A DNA stretch of 64,000 nt, taken from NCBI GenBank assembly GCA_040882605.1, contig JBBEAY010000062.1, positions 1 to 64,000 on the forward strand, given 5' to 3'. A model generated the notes under the pieces. It worked only from the letters and a program-made list of their open reading frames with translations, did no database searches and was not told the origin of the DNA. This DNA comes from JAOUEA01 sp040882605. Lineage in GTDB: Bacteria > Actinomycetota > UBA4738 > HRBIN12. Positions 7,844-15,604 of the stretch are shown here, piece by piece (position 1 is the first letter of the stretch; every line of letters begins with the position of its first letter). The position numbers and the translations under genes are program-made.

Positions 7844-9487
7844 GTGAGCGATCCGCAGCAACCGGCCGATGCACCGAGCCAGGACCGATCTCACACCTCG
7901 TTGTCCGGCGAGCCTGTTCCGGCGCTCGTCGGGCCCGGCGACGCGCCCGATCGCGACCCGGAGGCGGCTCTCGGCATGCCGGGCTCGCCTCCGTACACGC
8001 GCGGGGTCTACCCCTCGATGTACCGGGGCCGTCTGTGGACGATGCGCCAGTTCGCCGGGTTCGGCTCGCCCGCGCAGACGAACGCCCGGTACCGTTTCCT
8101 GCTCGATCAGGGCCAGGGCGGGCTGAGCGTCGCCTTCGACATGCCGACGCTGATGGGCCTCGACTCCGACGATCCGCGGAGCGAGGGAGAGGTCGGTCGC
8201 TGTGGCGTCGCGACGGACTCCCTCGACGATTTCGAGACGTTGTTCGACGGCATCCCGCTCGGCGACATCACCACGTCGATGACGATCAGCGGGCCGGCCA
8301 CGATCGCGTTCGCGTTCTTCCTCGCGACGGCCGAACGCCAGGGCGTCGACCGGCAGCGGCTCGACGGCACGCTGCAGACCGACATCCTCAAGGAGTACAT
8401 CGCCCAGAAGGAATGGCTCTTCCCGCCGCGCCCGCACCTACGGCTGATCGGCGACCTCATGGCCTTCTGCGCGGAGCATGTGCCGAAGTTCCACCCGATC
8501 AGCGTGAGCGGCTACCACATCAGGGAAGCGGGGGCCACTGCGGCACAGGAGCTCGCGTTCACCCTCGCCGACGGATTCGCCTACGTCGAGCTCGGCCTGC
8601 AGCGCGGCCTCGACCCGGCGCGGTTCGTACCGGGATTGTCGTTCTTCTTCAACAGCCACATCGACCTGCTCGAGGAGCTCGGCAAGTTCCGGGCCGCGCG
8701 GCGCATCTGGGAACGCTGGCTCCGCGAGCGGTACGGGGTGACCGACGCCGATGCGCGGCGCCTTCGGTTCCACACCCAGACCGCGGGGGTGTCGAACACC
8801 GCGCAGCAGCCGATGAACAACGTGGTGCGCACGGCGCTCGAGGCGCTCACTGCGGTGCTCGGGGGCACACAGTCGCTGCACACGAACGCGCTCGACGAGG
8901 TGCTGGCCTTGCCGACCGAGCACGCTGCTCGCCTCGCGCTCCGTACCCAGCAGGTGATCGCCTACGAGAGTGGCGTGGCCGACGTGGCCGATCCTCTCGG
9001 CGGTTCCTACGTCGTCGAGCGCGCGACCGACGAGATCGAGGCGAAGGCCGAGGAGCTGTTCGACCACATCGACGAGATGGGGAAAGGGTCGATGCTCGAA
9101 GGCGTGCTCGAGGGCATCGAACGAGGATGGTTCCAGCAGCTCATCGCCGAGGCCGCGTTCTCCGAACAGCGCCGTCTCGAGTCCGGCGACCTGCTGAAGG
9201 TCGGGGTCAACGCCTTCGTCGACCCCGGCGCCGCGTCGGTCGACACCTTGGTGATCGGCCCCGAGGCCGAGGCCGGCCAGCTCGAGTCCGTGGCCCGCAC
9301 GCGCTCACATCGCGATCAAGCCGCGGCCGACCGAGCACTCGCTGACCTAAGTTCCGCCGCGGCCGACGACCACGCCGAGCTCATCGGTCCGTTGGTCGAG
9401 TGCGCGCGAGCCCTCTGCACCGAAGGCGAGATCGTGCGCACCCTGTCGACGGTGTTCGGGGAGTACCGGGAAACCCCTCGGTACTGA
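7844..9487 (+). CDS. icmA: B12-dependent acyl-CoA mutase large subunit, isobutyryl-CoA type
   Basis: A 547-residue acyl-CoA mutase substrate-binding (TIM barrel) subunit without the C-terminal cobalamin domain, so it needs a separate small subunit that is not in this window. Family motifs include YPSMYRGRLWTMRQFAGFG, DITTSMTISGPA, ISVSGYHIREAGATAAQE and GGTQSLHTNALDE. At the two specificity positions it has Phe70 and Gln188. Methylmalonyl-CoA mutase has Tyr89 and Arg207 and isobutyryl-CoA mutase has Phe80 and Gln198, with the same spacing of 118. The position that is Asp in 2-hydroxyisobutyryl-CoA mutase is Ala97 here. GTG 7844 was chosen because GGAGGAGG lies 4 bases upstream; ATG 7802 is an alternative. 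Confidence 0.88.
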   Translation: MSDPQQPADAPSQDRSHTSLSGEPVPALVGPGDAPDRDPEAALGMPGSPPYTRGVYPSMYRGRLWTMRQFAGFGSPAQTNARYRFLLDQGQGGLSVAFDMPTLMGLDSDDPRSEGEVGRCGVATDSLDDFETLFDGIPLGDITTSMTISGPATIAFAFFLATAERQGVDRQRLDGTLQTDILKEYIAQKEWLFPPRPHLRLIGDLMAFCAEHVPKFHPISVSGYHIREAGATAAQELAFTLADGFAYVELGLQRGLDPARFVPGLSFFFNSHIDLLEELGKFRAARRIWERWLRERYGVTDADARRLRFHTQTAGVSNTAQQPMNNVVRTALEALTAVLGGTQSLHTNALDEVLALPTEHAARLALRTQQVIAYESGVADVADPLGGSYVVERATDEIEAKAEELFDHIDEMGKGSMLEGVLEGIERGWFQQLIAEAAFSEQRRLESGDLLKVGVNAFVDPGAASVDTLVIGPEAEAGQLESVARTRSHRDQAAADRALADLSSAAADDHAELIGPLVECARALCTEGEIVRTLSTVFGEYRETPRY

Positions 9488-9541
9488 CCGTCCGCTCTCG
9501 ACCCTTTCAGATGCGTCATCATGTGGGTGCGGGCATTCTCT

Positions 9542-9559
9542 GTTGCAACTCTTTGCAAG
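9542..9559. promoter_or_regulatory. TTGCAA dyad in the znuA promoter, candidate Fur/Zur operator
   Basis: Two TTGCAA hexamers at 9543-9548 and 9553-9558 are separated by CTCT and framed by G on the left and G on the right. They lie 22 bases before the znuA start and overlap the likely -35/-10 region (GATAGC and TATAGG follow). The same half-site occurs in front of the Fur-family gene at 14073, so a shared operator is plausible. Confidence 0.5.
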
Positions 9560-9579
9560 AACCCGATAGCCTATAGGGC

Positions 9580-10611
9580 ATGCGAGTGATCTATGCCGCC
9601 GGGTTGCCGGGCAGGGTCGTGGCCACCCTGATCGTCTCGTCATGGCTGATGGCCGGGTGTGCCGCGGCCGGCGGCGACCCGAGCGCCGCCCGCGACGACG
9701 AGGACCGGCTCCACGTGGTGACGACCGTCTCGCCGATCACCAACATCGTGGCGAACGTCGGCGGCTCGGCGGTGTCGGTGACCGGCATCGTGCCCGAAGG
9801 CGCGAATAGCCACACGTTCGAGCCCGCTCCTTCCGACGCTGCCTTGATGGAGCAGGCAGACATCGTCTTCATGAACGGGCTCCACCTCGAAGAGCCGACC
9901 CGCGAGCTCGCCGAGGCGAACATCGCCGACGAGGTGCCGGTCGTGCAGCTCGGAGAGCTGACGATCGGTCCCGACGAGTACATCTTCGACTTCAGCTTTC
10001 CTGAAGCAGAAGGCGACCCGAATCCGCACCTGTGGACGAATCCCCCTTACGTGAAGCGCTACGCGGAGATCGTTGGGTCGGAGCTCTCGTCGCTCGATCC
10101 GATCAACGCGGCGATGTACCGGCGCAACGTCGAGGCGTTCGCTGCCAGGATCGACGAGCTCGATGCGCTCGTGCGTGAGGTGACCGAGACCGTGCCACCC
10201 GAGAACCGCAAGCTGCTCACGTACCACGACTCGTTCCCCTACTTCGCCCGTGAGTACGGGTGGCAGGTCATCGGCGCCGTGCAACCCTCGGATTTCTCCG
10301 ATCCGACGCCGCAGGAGGTCGCGGGCCTGATCGATCAGATCGAGGCCGAGCAGATCCCGACGATCTTCGGTTCCGAGGTGTTCCCTAGCCCGGTGCTGGA
10401 GCAGATCGCCGCGGAGACCGGCGCCGAGTACGTCGACGATCTCCGAGACGACGACCTCCCCGGAGAGGCGGGAGACCCCGACCACAGCTACTTCGGTCTC
10501 ATGGTCTATGACTACGTCACGTTCATGTCGGCGCTCGGCGGCGACACCGCACCCTTCGCAGCGCTCGATGTGTCGGATCTGCACGAGGACAACGCGGAGT
10601 ACCGGGACTGA
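9580..10611 (+). CDS. znuA: metal ABC transporter substrate-binding lipoprotein (ZnuA/TroA family)
   Basis: A 343-residue periplasm-side solute-binding protein. The N-terminal signal ends in the lipobox LMAGC (Cys about residue 26), so it should be lipid-anchored outside the membrane. The cluster A-1 metal ligands are visible as His in GANSHTFEP, His in PNPHLWTNP, His in TYHDSFPYF and an acidic residue in the C-terminal DDDLPG stretch. The His-rich loop of many zinc-specific ZnuA proteins is missing and is replaced by an acidic stretch, so zinc versus manganese cannot be settled. It forms an operon with the ATPase and permease that follow. Confidence 0.9.
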   Translation: MRVIYAAGLPGRVVATLIVSSWLMAGCAAAGGDPSAARDDEDRLHVVTTVSPITNIVANVGGSAVSVTGIVPEGANSHTFEPAPSDAALMEQADIVFMNGLHLEEPTRELAEANIADEVPVVQLGELTIGPDEYIFDFSFPEAEGDPNPHLWTNPPYVKRYAEIVGSELSSLDPINAAMYRRNVEAFAARIDELDALVREVTETVPPENRKLLTYHDSFPYFAREYGWQVIGAVQPSDFSDPTPQEVAGLIDQIEAEQIPTIFGSEVFPSPVLEQIAAETGAEYVDDLRDDDLPGEAGDPDHSYFGLMVYDYVTFMSALGGDTAPFAALDVSDLHEDNAEYRD

Positions 10612-10614
10612 CGC

Positions 10615-11421
10615 ATGACGGGCGCTCTCATCGATCTCGAGAAGGTCACGTGCAGGTATGGACACGATCCGGTGCTCGTGAACGTCGATATCCGGGTCGA
10701 GGCCGGCGACTTCATCGGCGTCGTGGGTCCTAGCGGATCGGGCAAGAGCACGCTGCTGAAGGCGATGGCAGGAACGGTGGCGCCGATCGCGGGCCGCATC
10801 GAGCGTCGCGCCGGGCTTGCCATCGGGTATGTGCCCCAGGTGGAAACGGTGAACTGGTTCTTCCCCGTGACCGTGCTCGAAGCGGTGCTGATGGCCCGTA
10901 TCGAGGGCAGACGGCTTCCCTGGCCGTCGAGATCCGAGCTGCGTGCGGCACATGGAGTGCTCGACCGGCTAGGACTCGAAGAGCTCGCGGGCCGGCACAT
11001 CCGCGAGCTCTCGGGGGGCCAGCAGCAGCGGGTCTTCATCGCACGCGCCTTGTTGCGGGAACCCGATCTGCTGCTGCTCGACGAGCCGACGAGCGGCGTC
11101 GACGTGCGGACCCGCCACGACGTGATGCACGTGATCCACGAGCTGCATCACGATGGCTTGGCGATCGTGCTGACGACCCACGATCTCAATGGCATCGCCG
11201 CACACCTGCCGTATCTCATCTGCCTCAACCGTGAGGTGATCGCGTACGGAGCTCCGTCGCGCGTCATCACCCCTGCCGTGCTGGAGCGGACCTACGGCGC
11301 GCCCCTCGAGGTGCTGAGTCACGGCGGCATGCCGATCGTGCTCGAGCAGTATCCGGAGATCGCCGAAGGGCTCGCGAGCGTCGTTCCGCTTCGAGAGGGG
11401 CACCATGAGCACCCTGCTTGA
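10615..11421 (+). CDS. znuC: metal ABC transporter ATP-binding protein
   Basis: A 268-residue ABC ATPase powering metal uptake. Walker A is GPSGSGKST (about residues 39-47), the Q-loop is in GYVPQVE, the signature is LSGGQQQRV, Walker B is LLLLDEPTSG and the switch His is in LTTHDLN. It begins 3 bases after the znuA stop and overlaps the permease start by 17 bases, so the three genes form one translationally coupled unit. Length is normal for the family. Confidence 0.92.
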   Translation: MTGALIDLEKVTCRYGHDPVLVNVDIRVEAGDFIGVVGPSGSGKSTLLKAMAGTVAPIAGRIERRAGLAIGYVPQVETVNWFFPVTVLEAVLMARIEGRRLPWPSRSELRAAHGVLDRLGLEELAGRHIRELSGGQQQRVFIARALLREPDLLLLDEPTSGVDVRTRHDVMHVIHELHHDGLAIVLTTHDLNGIAAHLPYLICLNREVIAYGAPSRVITPAVLERTYGAPLEVLSHGGMPIVLEQYPEIAEGLASVVPLREGHHEHPA

Positions 11422-12250
11422 GCCGTTCGGGTACGAGTTCTTCATGAGGGCATTGATCGTGGCAACGGTGAGCGGTGCCCTCTGCGGGCTGATCGGCGTG
11501 TACGTGGTGCTGCGAGGCATGAGCTATATCGGGCACGGGCTGTCACACGCGATCTTCGGAGGGGCAGTGGCGAGCTACATCCTCGGTATCAATGTGTTCC
11601 TCGGGGCTGGAGCCTGGGGGCTGGCCGCGGCCTTGTTCATCAACCGCGTGGCCCGCCGCCGTTCGATCGGCGCCGACGCCGCGATCGGGACCATCACCTC
11701 CGCCAGTTTCGCGATCGGGATCATCCTCATCTCGGTGCAGGGCACCTTCGTCGACTTCGAGGCGCTGCTGTGGGGCGACGTACTCGGTGTCGCCCCCGTC
11801 GACGTGCTGGTGGTCCTGCTGGTAGGCGTCGCGACCGCGGCCTCCGTCTTCTTCGGGTACCGGTCGCTGCTTTTCTCGACCTTCGATCCAGAGGTCGCGG
11901 AAGTCTCCGGGGTGCGAACGGGACGCGTCGATCTGATGCTCGCCGTGATGCTCACCGCGACGATCGCCGCCACGATGAACGTGATCGGGGTGACGATGAT
12001 CGCAGCCATGCTCGTGATCCCGCCGGTCATCGGCCGTCTGCTGACCGACAGCTTCGGCCGCATGCTGTGGATCTCGGTCGGCGTCAGCACGGTGTGCGGG
12101 TTCGTCGGCGTGTACGGCTCCTACTACCTGGACTGGTCATCGGGAGGCACGGTGGTACTCGCCGCGGCCGCCCTTTTCGTGGTGGCATTCGTGTGGTCGA
12201 GCCTGCGCAGGAGAAATCTTCCCGCGGTCGTCCCGCTCGACACCCATTGA
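11405..12250 (+). CDS. znuB: metal ABC transporter permease (ZnuB family)
   Basis: A 281-residue permease with about eight transmembrane segments. It has the family's typical features: VVLRGMSYIGHGLSHAIFGG in the first third and VIGVTMIAAMLVIPPV near residues 195-210. It overlaps the ATPase gene by 17 bases. It ends directly before a region of gene remnants; no clear terminator with a T-run follows, only a weak GC hairpin (arms 12286-12291 and 12301-12306). Confidence 0.91.
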   Translation: MSTLLEPFGYEFFMRALIVATVSGALCGLIGVYVVLRGMSYIGHGLSHAIFGGAVASYILGINVFLGAGAWGLAAALFINRVARRRSIGADAAIGTITSASFAIGIILISVQGTFVDFEALLWGDVLGVAPVDVLVVLLVGVATAASVFFGYRSLLFSTFDPEVAEVSGVRTGRVDLMLAVMLTATIAATMNVIGVTMIAAMLVIPPVIGRLLTDSFGRMLWISVGVSTVCGFVGVYGSYYLDWSSGGTVVLAAAALFVVAFVWSSLRRRNLPAVVPLDTH

Positions 12251-12316
12251 AGCCGAGGAACGGAGCGGACGTCGGCAACCTCCGCCGAGCCGGTGGTGGC
12301 GGCTCGCCGTCTCAGG

Positions 12317-12412
12317 TCAGTCGAGCAGGAACCACGCCACGCGCAAGTCCTGTGTTGCCCGGCGGTTCAGGTGCACGGTGAAGCCGTCGTTGGCGTCGTC
12401 CGGCACAGCCGC
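12317..12412 (-). pseudogene. C-terminal stub of an unidentified protein
   Basis: Reading leftward, 31 codons encode PDDANDGFTVHLNRRATQ followed by DLRVAWFLLD and a stop. The codon use and regular composition look like the end of a real protein, but no start codon or upstream continuation exists. The stub ends exactly where homology to the ICL/PEP mutase remnant on the other strand begins. I infer that one deletion removed the 5' halves of two divergent genes. The family is not recognised. Confidence 0.4.
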
Positions 12413-12915
12413 CCGCGATCGTCCGGATCGCCGAGGCCGGGGCGGTCGGTGGCTCGATCGAAGATTTCGATCCCGAAGGCTCCATCTACGAGCGTCACCA
12501 GGCCGTCGATCGGATCGCCGCCGCAGTCGAGGCGGCTCGCGCGCTGGACTTCCCGTTCACGCTCACCGCGCGGGCCGAGAACCACATCCGCGGGAACCCG
12601 GATCTGCACGACACGATCTCGCGTCTGCAGGCCTACGAGGAAGCAGGCGCCGACGTGCTGTACGCGCCGGGCCTGGAAACCGTCGAAGAGGTCCGGGTCG
12701 TGTGTGGTGCCGTCTCGCGACCGGTCAACGTCTTGGCGTTGCCTGGATCCTCCCTTTCGGAGCTCGCAGGAGCGGGTGCACAACGGGTCAGTGTGGGGGG
12801 CGGGCTTACGTGGATCGCGGTCGGCGCCATGGTGAGCGCAGCCACAGCGATCCGCGACAAGGGCGACCTCTCGTCGCTCGCGACCGAGCTCCCGCTGGAG
12901 CGGTGGCTCACGTGA
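12412..12915 (+). pseudogene. isocitrate lyase/PEP mutase family protein, 5'-truncated
   Basis: The frame encodes about 167 residues matching the C-terminal two thirds of the ICL/PEP mutase superfamily. The matching segments are AEAGAVGGSIEDFD, then RIAAAVEAARAL, TLTARAENHIRG, a YEEAGADVLYAPG strand, SRPVNVLALPG and a final helix ending at a TGA. The N-terminal third with the first barrel strands and the metal-binding Asp is absent. An in-frame stop lies at 12379-12381. There is no ATG, GTG or TTG in frame between that stop and the GTG at 12655. This is therefore a remnant and not a shortened functional gene. Confidence 0.8.
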
Positions 12916-12966
12916 CGAAGTGAGGTGACGTCGCCGACGCTCCGCCGCCCGCGCGCCCCGGTGGCT

Positions 12967-12972
12967 TAGCCT
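12967..12972 (+). promoter_or_regulatory. -10 element for the LysE gene
   Basis: TAGCCT ends 7 bases before the ATG at 12980, predicting a leaderless transcript. Confidence 0.5.
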
Positions 12973-12979
12973 TTGGCCG

Positions 12980-13624
12980 ATGCCCGATCTCGAGACGATC
13001 ACCGTGTTCACCGGCGCGTCGCTGCTGTTCGCCGTGGTGCCCGGCCCCGCCGTTATCTACATCGTCACCCGAAGCGTGCACCAAGGGCGAGCTGCCGGTC
13101 TCGTGTCCGCGCTCGGGATCGCGACGGGCACGCTCGTACATGTGCCCGCCGCCGCGGTCGGCCTTTCCGCGCTCCTGGTCTCCTCGGCGACCGCGTTCAC
13201 GATCGTGAAGTACATGGGCGCCGCGTACCTCGTGTACCTGGGCATCCGGCAGTTCGTCGGCCGCCAGGCTGATGATCTCGAGGCGGCGCCGGCAACACGA
13301 TCCTTGAGGCGCGCCTATACCCAAGGCGCGCTCGTGGGCGTGCTGAACCCCAAGACGGCCCTGTTCTTCCTCGCGTTCCTGCCGCAGTTCGTCGATCCGG
13401 CCAGGGGATCGACCGCCCTGCAGATCGGCGTGCTCGGGGTGCTCCTCGTGTGCATCTCGATGGTGAGCGACAGTTGCTACGCGATGCTGACGGGCACGGC
13501 GGGCGACTGGCTCCGCGGCCGCGGCACGCGTTTCATGCGGCGACAGCGTTTGGTGAGCGGGGGCATCTACGTGGCGCTCGGCGTGTCGGCCGCCATCGCC
13601 GGCTCGAGCTCGACGACCGAGTAG
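12980..13624 (+). CDS. LysE family translocator
   Basis: A 214-residue inner-membrane exporter of the LysE/RhtB family, which export amino acids or their analogues. Six hydrophobic segments are visible. The family motif PGPAVIYIVTRSVHQGRAAG occurs at about residues 15-34, and the second conserved block GVLNPKTALFFLAFLPQFV at about 117-135. Length is normal. It faces the Fur-family gene, whose stop codon is 14 bases away on the other strand. Substrate cannot be inferred. Confidence 0.9.
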   Translation: MPDLETITVFTGASLLFAVVPGPAVIYIVTRSVHQGRAAGLVSALGIATGTLVHVPAAAVGLSALLVSSATAFTIVKYMGAAYLVYLGIRQFVGRQADDLEAAPATRSLRRAYTQGALVGVLNPKTALFFLAFLPQFVDPARGSTALQIGVLGVLLVCISMVSDSCYAMLTGTAGDWLRGRGTRFMRRQRLVSGGIYVALGVSAAIAGSSSTTE

Positions 13625-13638
13625 GCCCCGCGGCCGAG

Positions 13639-14073
13639 CTAGCCCGCCGCGCAGCTCACGCAGCGTCCTGTGATCGCGAAGTGCGTGAGGTCGGCTTCGA
13701 AGCCGTGGTGACTGCGGATCAGGTCTTGCAGCGCGTGCGCCTCATCGAGCGACAGCGGGTCGTCCTCGCCGCATCGTCCGCACGTGAGATGCACGTGCTC
13801 GGCTTCCTCGGTCCTGTGGTACTCGGCCCCAGTCTCGAGGTGGGAATGCGACAGCACGCCGACCTCCTCGAGCAGGGTCAGCGTGCGGTACACCGTCGAG
13901 GCGTTGACCCCTGGCATCTCGCCCTGCACCTTGCGGGCGATCACGGCGGGGGAGATGTGCCCTTGCGTGCGCATCACCTCGGTGACGATGGCACGTCGCT
14001 GGGGCGTCATGCGCAGGCCCCTGGTGCGCAGCTGATCCATCACGTCGGCATAGTCGTGCCCGGTCCGTTCCAC
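13639..14073 (-). CDS. Fur family transcriptional regulator, probable Zur
   Basis: A roughly 144-residue metal-sensing repressor. It contains the winged-helix DNA-binding domain (RGLRMTPQRRAIVTEV, VNASTVYRTLTLLEE) and a His-rich dimerisation half with HSHLETGAEYH and EHVHLTCGRCG. Structural zinc Cys pairs are CGRC and the C-terminal CVSC. The frame is open to 14106, but that TTG lies inside the upstream TTGCA dyad. I therefore take GTG 14073; ATG 14040 is also possible. Because the znu importer is 4 kb away and shares the half-site, a zinc regulator is the best guess. Confidence 0.82.
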   Translation of the reverse strand: MERTGHDYADVMDQLRTRGLRMTPQRRAIVTEVMRTQGHISPAVIARKVQGEMPGVNASTVYRTLTLLEEVGVLSHSHLETGAEYHRTEEAEHVHLTCGRCGEDDPLSLDEAHALQDLIRSHHGFEADLTHFAITGRCVSCAAG

Positions 14074-14093
14074 GTGCCGGATGGTAGCAGGGT

Positions 14094-14122
14094 GTTGCAG
14101 GTGCAACGCCGATTGCAGGTGC
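14094..14122. promoter_or_regulatory. TTGCA repeats upstream of the Fur-family gene, candidate autoregulatory operator
   Basis: TTGCAGGTGC occurs twice (14095-14104 and 14113-14122), 18 bases apart. The first copy also forms a dyad, GTTGCA-GG-TGCAAC. The repeats lie 20-50 bases upstream of the chosen GTG start of the regulator. The half-site matches that in the znuA promoter. Confidence 0.5.
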
Positions 14123-14139
14123 TTGTCGTGGCGAACCGC

Positions 14140-14633
14140 TCAGGCCATGGGCGGGGGAAGACCCAAGGACCGGGCCGCCCACGGAAGCGCGGTGGAAGCT
14201 TGACGCCGCTGCAGCGGGCGCACATGGGGAGCGTCGGGGATGTCGGGATGGGCGCCTCGCCACCCGAAGTAGCCGGCGAGCAGCGAGGCGATCGCCGCGA
14301 CCTCGTCGGTGGTTTCGAGGATCTGTTCCGGAACCGGTCCACCCTCGCCGTGCAGGCTCGGAAGCCACGCCGCCAGATCGAACACCGGGCTGCCGAGACA
14401 GGCGAAGTGCCGATCGATCAGCAGCGCTCGACCGTCGCTGAGGCAAAGGTTGTCGCTGCGGATGTCGAAGTGCAGCAGGCGGTCGCCGGTGAACCGCGCC
14501 GCGGCAGCGTCGCCACCCAGTGCGAGGCTGCCGTCTGGCCGCCTCGGGTCACCGCGCGCCAAGCCGCAGGCTCAACATCGAGCGCACTGGTCGCTCGTTC
14601 GATGTCGTCGGCGCTCGGGCGGTGTGCAGCCAT
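14140..14633 (-). pseudogene. phosphotransferase (APH) family protein with internal deletion
   Basis: Two fragments of an aminoglycoside-phosphotransferase-like kinase in different frames. The N-terminal fragment starts at ATG 14633 and contains the nucleotide-binding beginning AWRAVTRGGQTAASHWVATL. The C-terminal fragment contains the Brenner-type catalytic motif HFDIRSDNLCL, the metal-binding region GSPVFDLAAWLPSLHGEGG and the family's end ALPWAARSLGLPPP. About 100-130 residues between them, which should hold the hinge and N-lobe end, are missing. The join near 14515 shifts the frame. In the catalytic loop segment the expected D-W appears as D-R, further supporting decay. Confidence 0.8.
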
Positions 14634-14687
14634 CGACCCCGAGCCTACTGTCGCGCCCGTGGCCACCCTGCCGCGCTGCTCGGTCGA

Positions 14688-14693
14688 TACCAT
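14688..14693 (+). promoter_or_regulatory. -10 element for the NmrA-like gene
   Basis: TACCAT ends 7 bases before the ATG at 14701, predicting a leaderless transcript. Confidence 0.45.
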
Positions 14694-14700
14694 CCGATCC

Positions 14701-15591
14701 ATGACGGTCATGGTCACAGGCGCATCTGGCCCGGTCGGGCATGCCCTCATCCCGCTCCTCGCTCGCAAGGACGAGGTGCGGGCGGCCGTACGCGACGCGG
14801 CGTCCGTCGATGCCCTGAGCGCGCTTGGCGCCAAGGTCACGCTCGACCGGCTCGACGACGCATCCGCCCTCGCCGAGGTGCTCGGCGGCGTGTTCACGCT
14901 CGTGCATCTGGTGGGCGGTCCCGATCAGCCCGACGACGATGTGTTGTGGGATGCGAACCACCGGTCGGTGCTGCGCGCCCTCGAGGCGGCTCACACGGCT
15001 GGCGTCCGGCGCATCGTGTTCGTCTCGGTTCCCGGGGCATCGCCGGATGCCTCGGCGCCGTTCCTTCGAGCGAAGGGTCTCGCCGAGGAAGCCGTCACGA
15101 CCTCGGGGCTGCAGCACGCGGTGATCCGCAGCGCCCCGGTGGTGGGGATAGGATCGGCGTGGTTCGCGGCGGTCGTGGCCGGCGCGCTCGAGTCGCCGCC
15201 GGTTATCTGGGGTCCGGGCGGTCGGTCGCTCGCGCCCGTCGCGCTCGGCGACCTGGCGGCCGCGCTCGCCGTCGCCGATGATGTCGACGTCGATCTCGCC
15301 GGAACGTGGAGCCTCGAAGGGCCCGACGCGGTGTCCGCCGACGAGCTGATCGAGATCCTCTCGGGCGCCGCCGAGCCGCCCTCACACCTCGATGGCGAGC
15401 CCGCGAGAACGCTGCTGTCGTCGCTGTTCCAACGTGAGGTCTCGCCTCATTTCGTCGACGCCCTCACCCATCCGGAGCGGTCCGACGCACCCGATGCGGC
15501 GTCCTTCCTCGGGCTCGAGCGCACATCGCTCGTCGACGCCATCAGGACCGCGCTCGCTTCGGCCACGACGCATGACGGCGACGGCCGGTAG
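14701..15591 (+). CDS. NAD(P)-binding NmrA-like atypical SDR
   Basis: A 296-residue Rossmann-fold protein with the N-terminal nucleotide motif VTGASGPVGHALIP (residues 5-18), followed by a conserved acidic strand and FVSVPGASPDASAPF. It lacks a clear YxxxK catalytic pair, as in NmrA/atypical short-chain dehydrogenases that act as redox sensors or quinone or isomerase-like enzymes. A second ATG at 14710 is also possible. It ends 13 bases before the enoyl-CoA hydratase. Substrate unknown. Confidence 0.8.
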   Translation: MTVMVTGASGPVGHALIPLLARKDEVRAAVRDAASVDALSALGAKVTLDRLDDASALAEVLGGVFTLVHLVGGPDQPDDDVLWDANHRSVLRALEAAHTAGVRRIVFVSVPGASPDASAPFLRAKGLAEEAVTTSGLQHAVIRSAPVVGIGSAWFAAVVAGALESPPVIWGPGGRSLAPVALGDLAAALAVADDVDVDLAGTWSLEGPDAVSADELIEILSGAAEPPSHLDGEPARTLLSSLFQREVSPHFVDALTHPERSDAPDAASFLGLERTSLVDAIRTALASATTHDGDGR

Positions 15592-15604
15592 CATCGCGAA
15601 CGCG

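Noticed and set aside
7844..9487. Call as methylmalonyl-CoA mutase alpha subunit
   Set aside because: The two specificity residues are those of isobutyryl-CoA mutase and the C-terminal B12 domain is missing.
12286..12306. CGAGCC/GGCTCG hairpin after znuB as an intrinsic terminator
   Set aside because: The stem is only 6 bp with a 9-base loop and no T-run follows.
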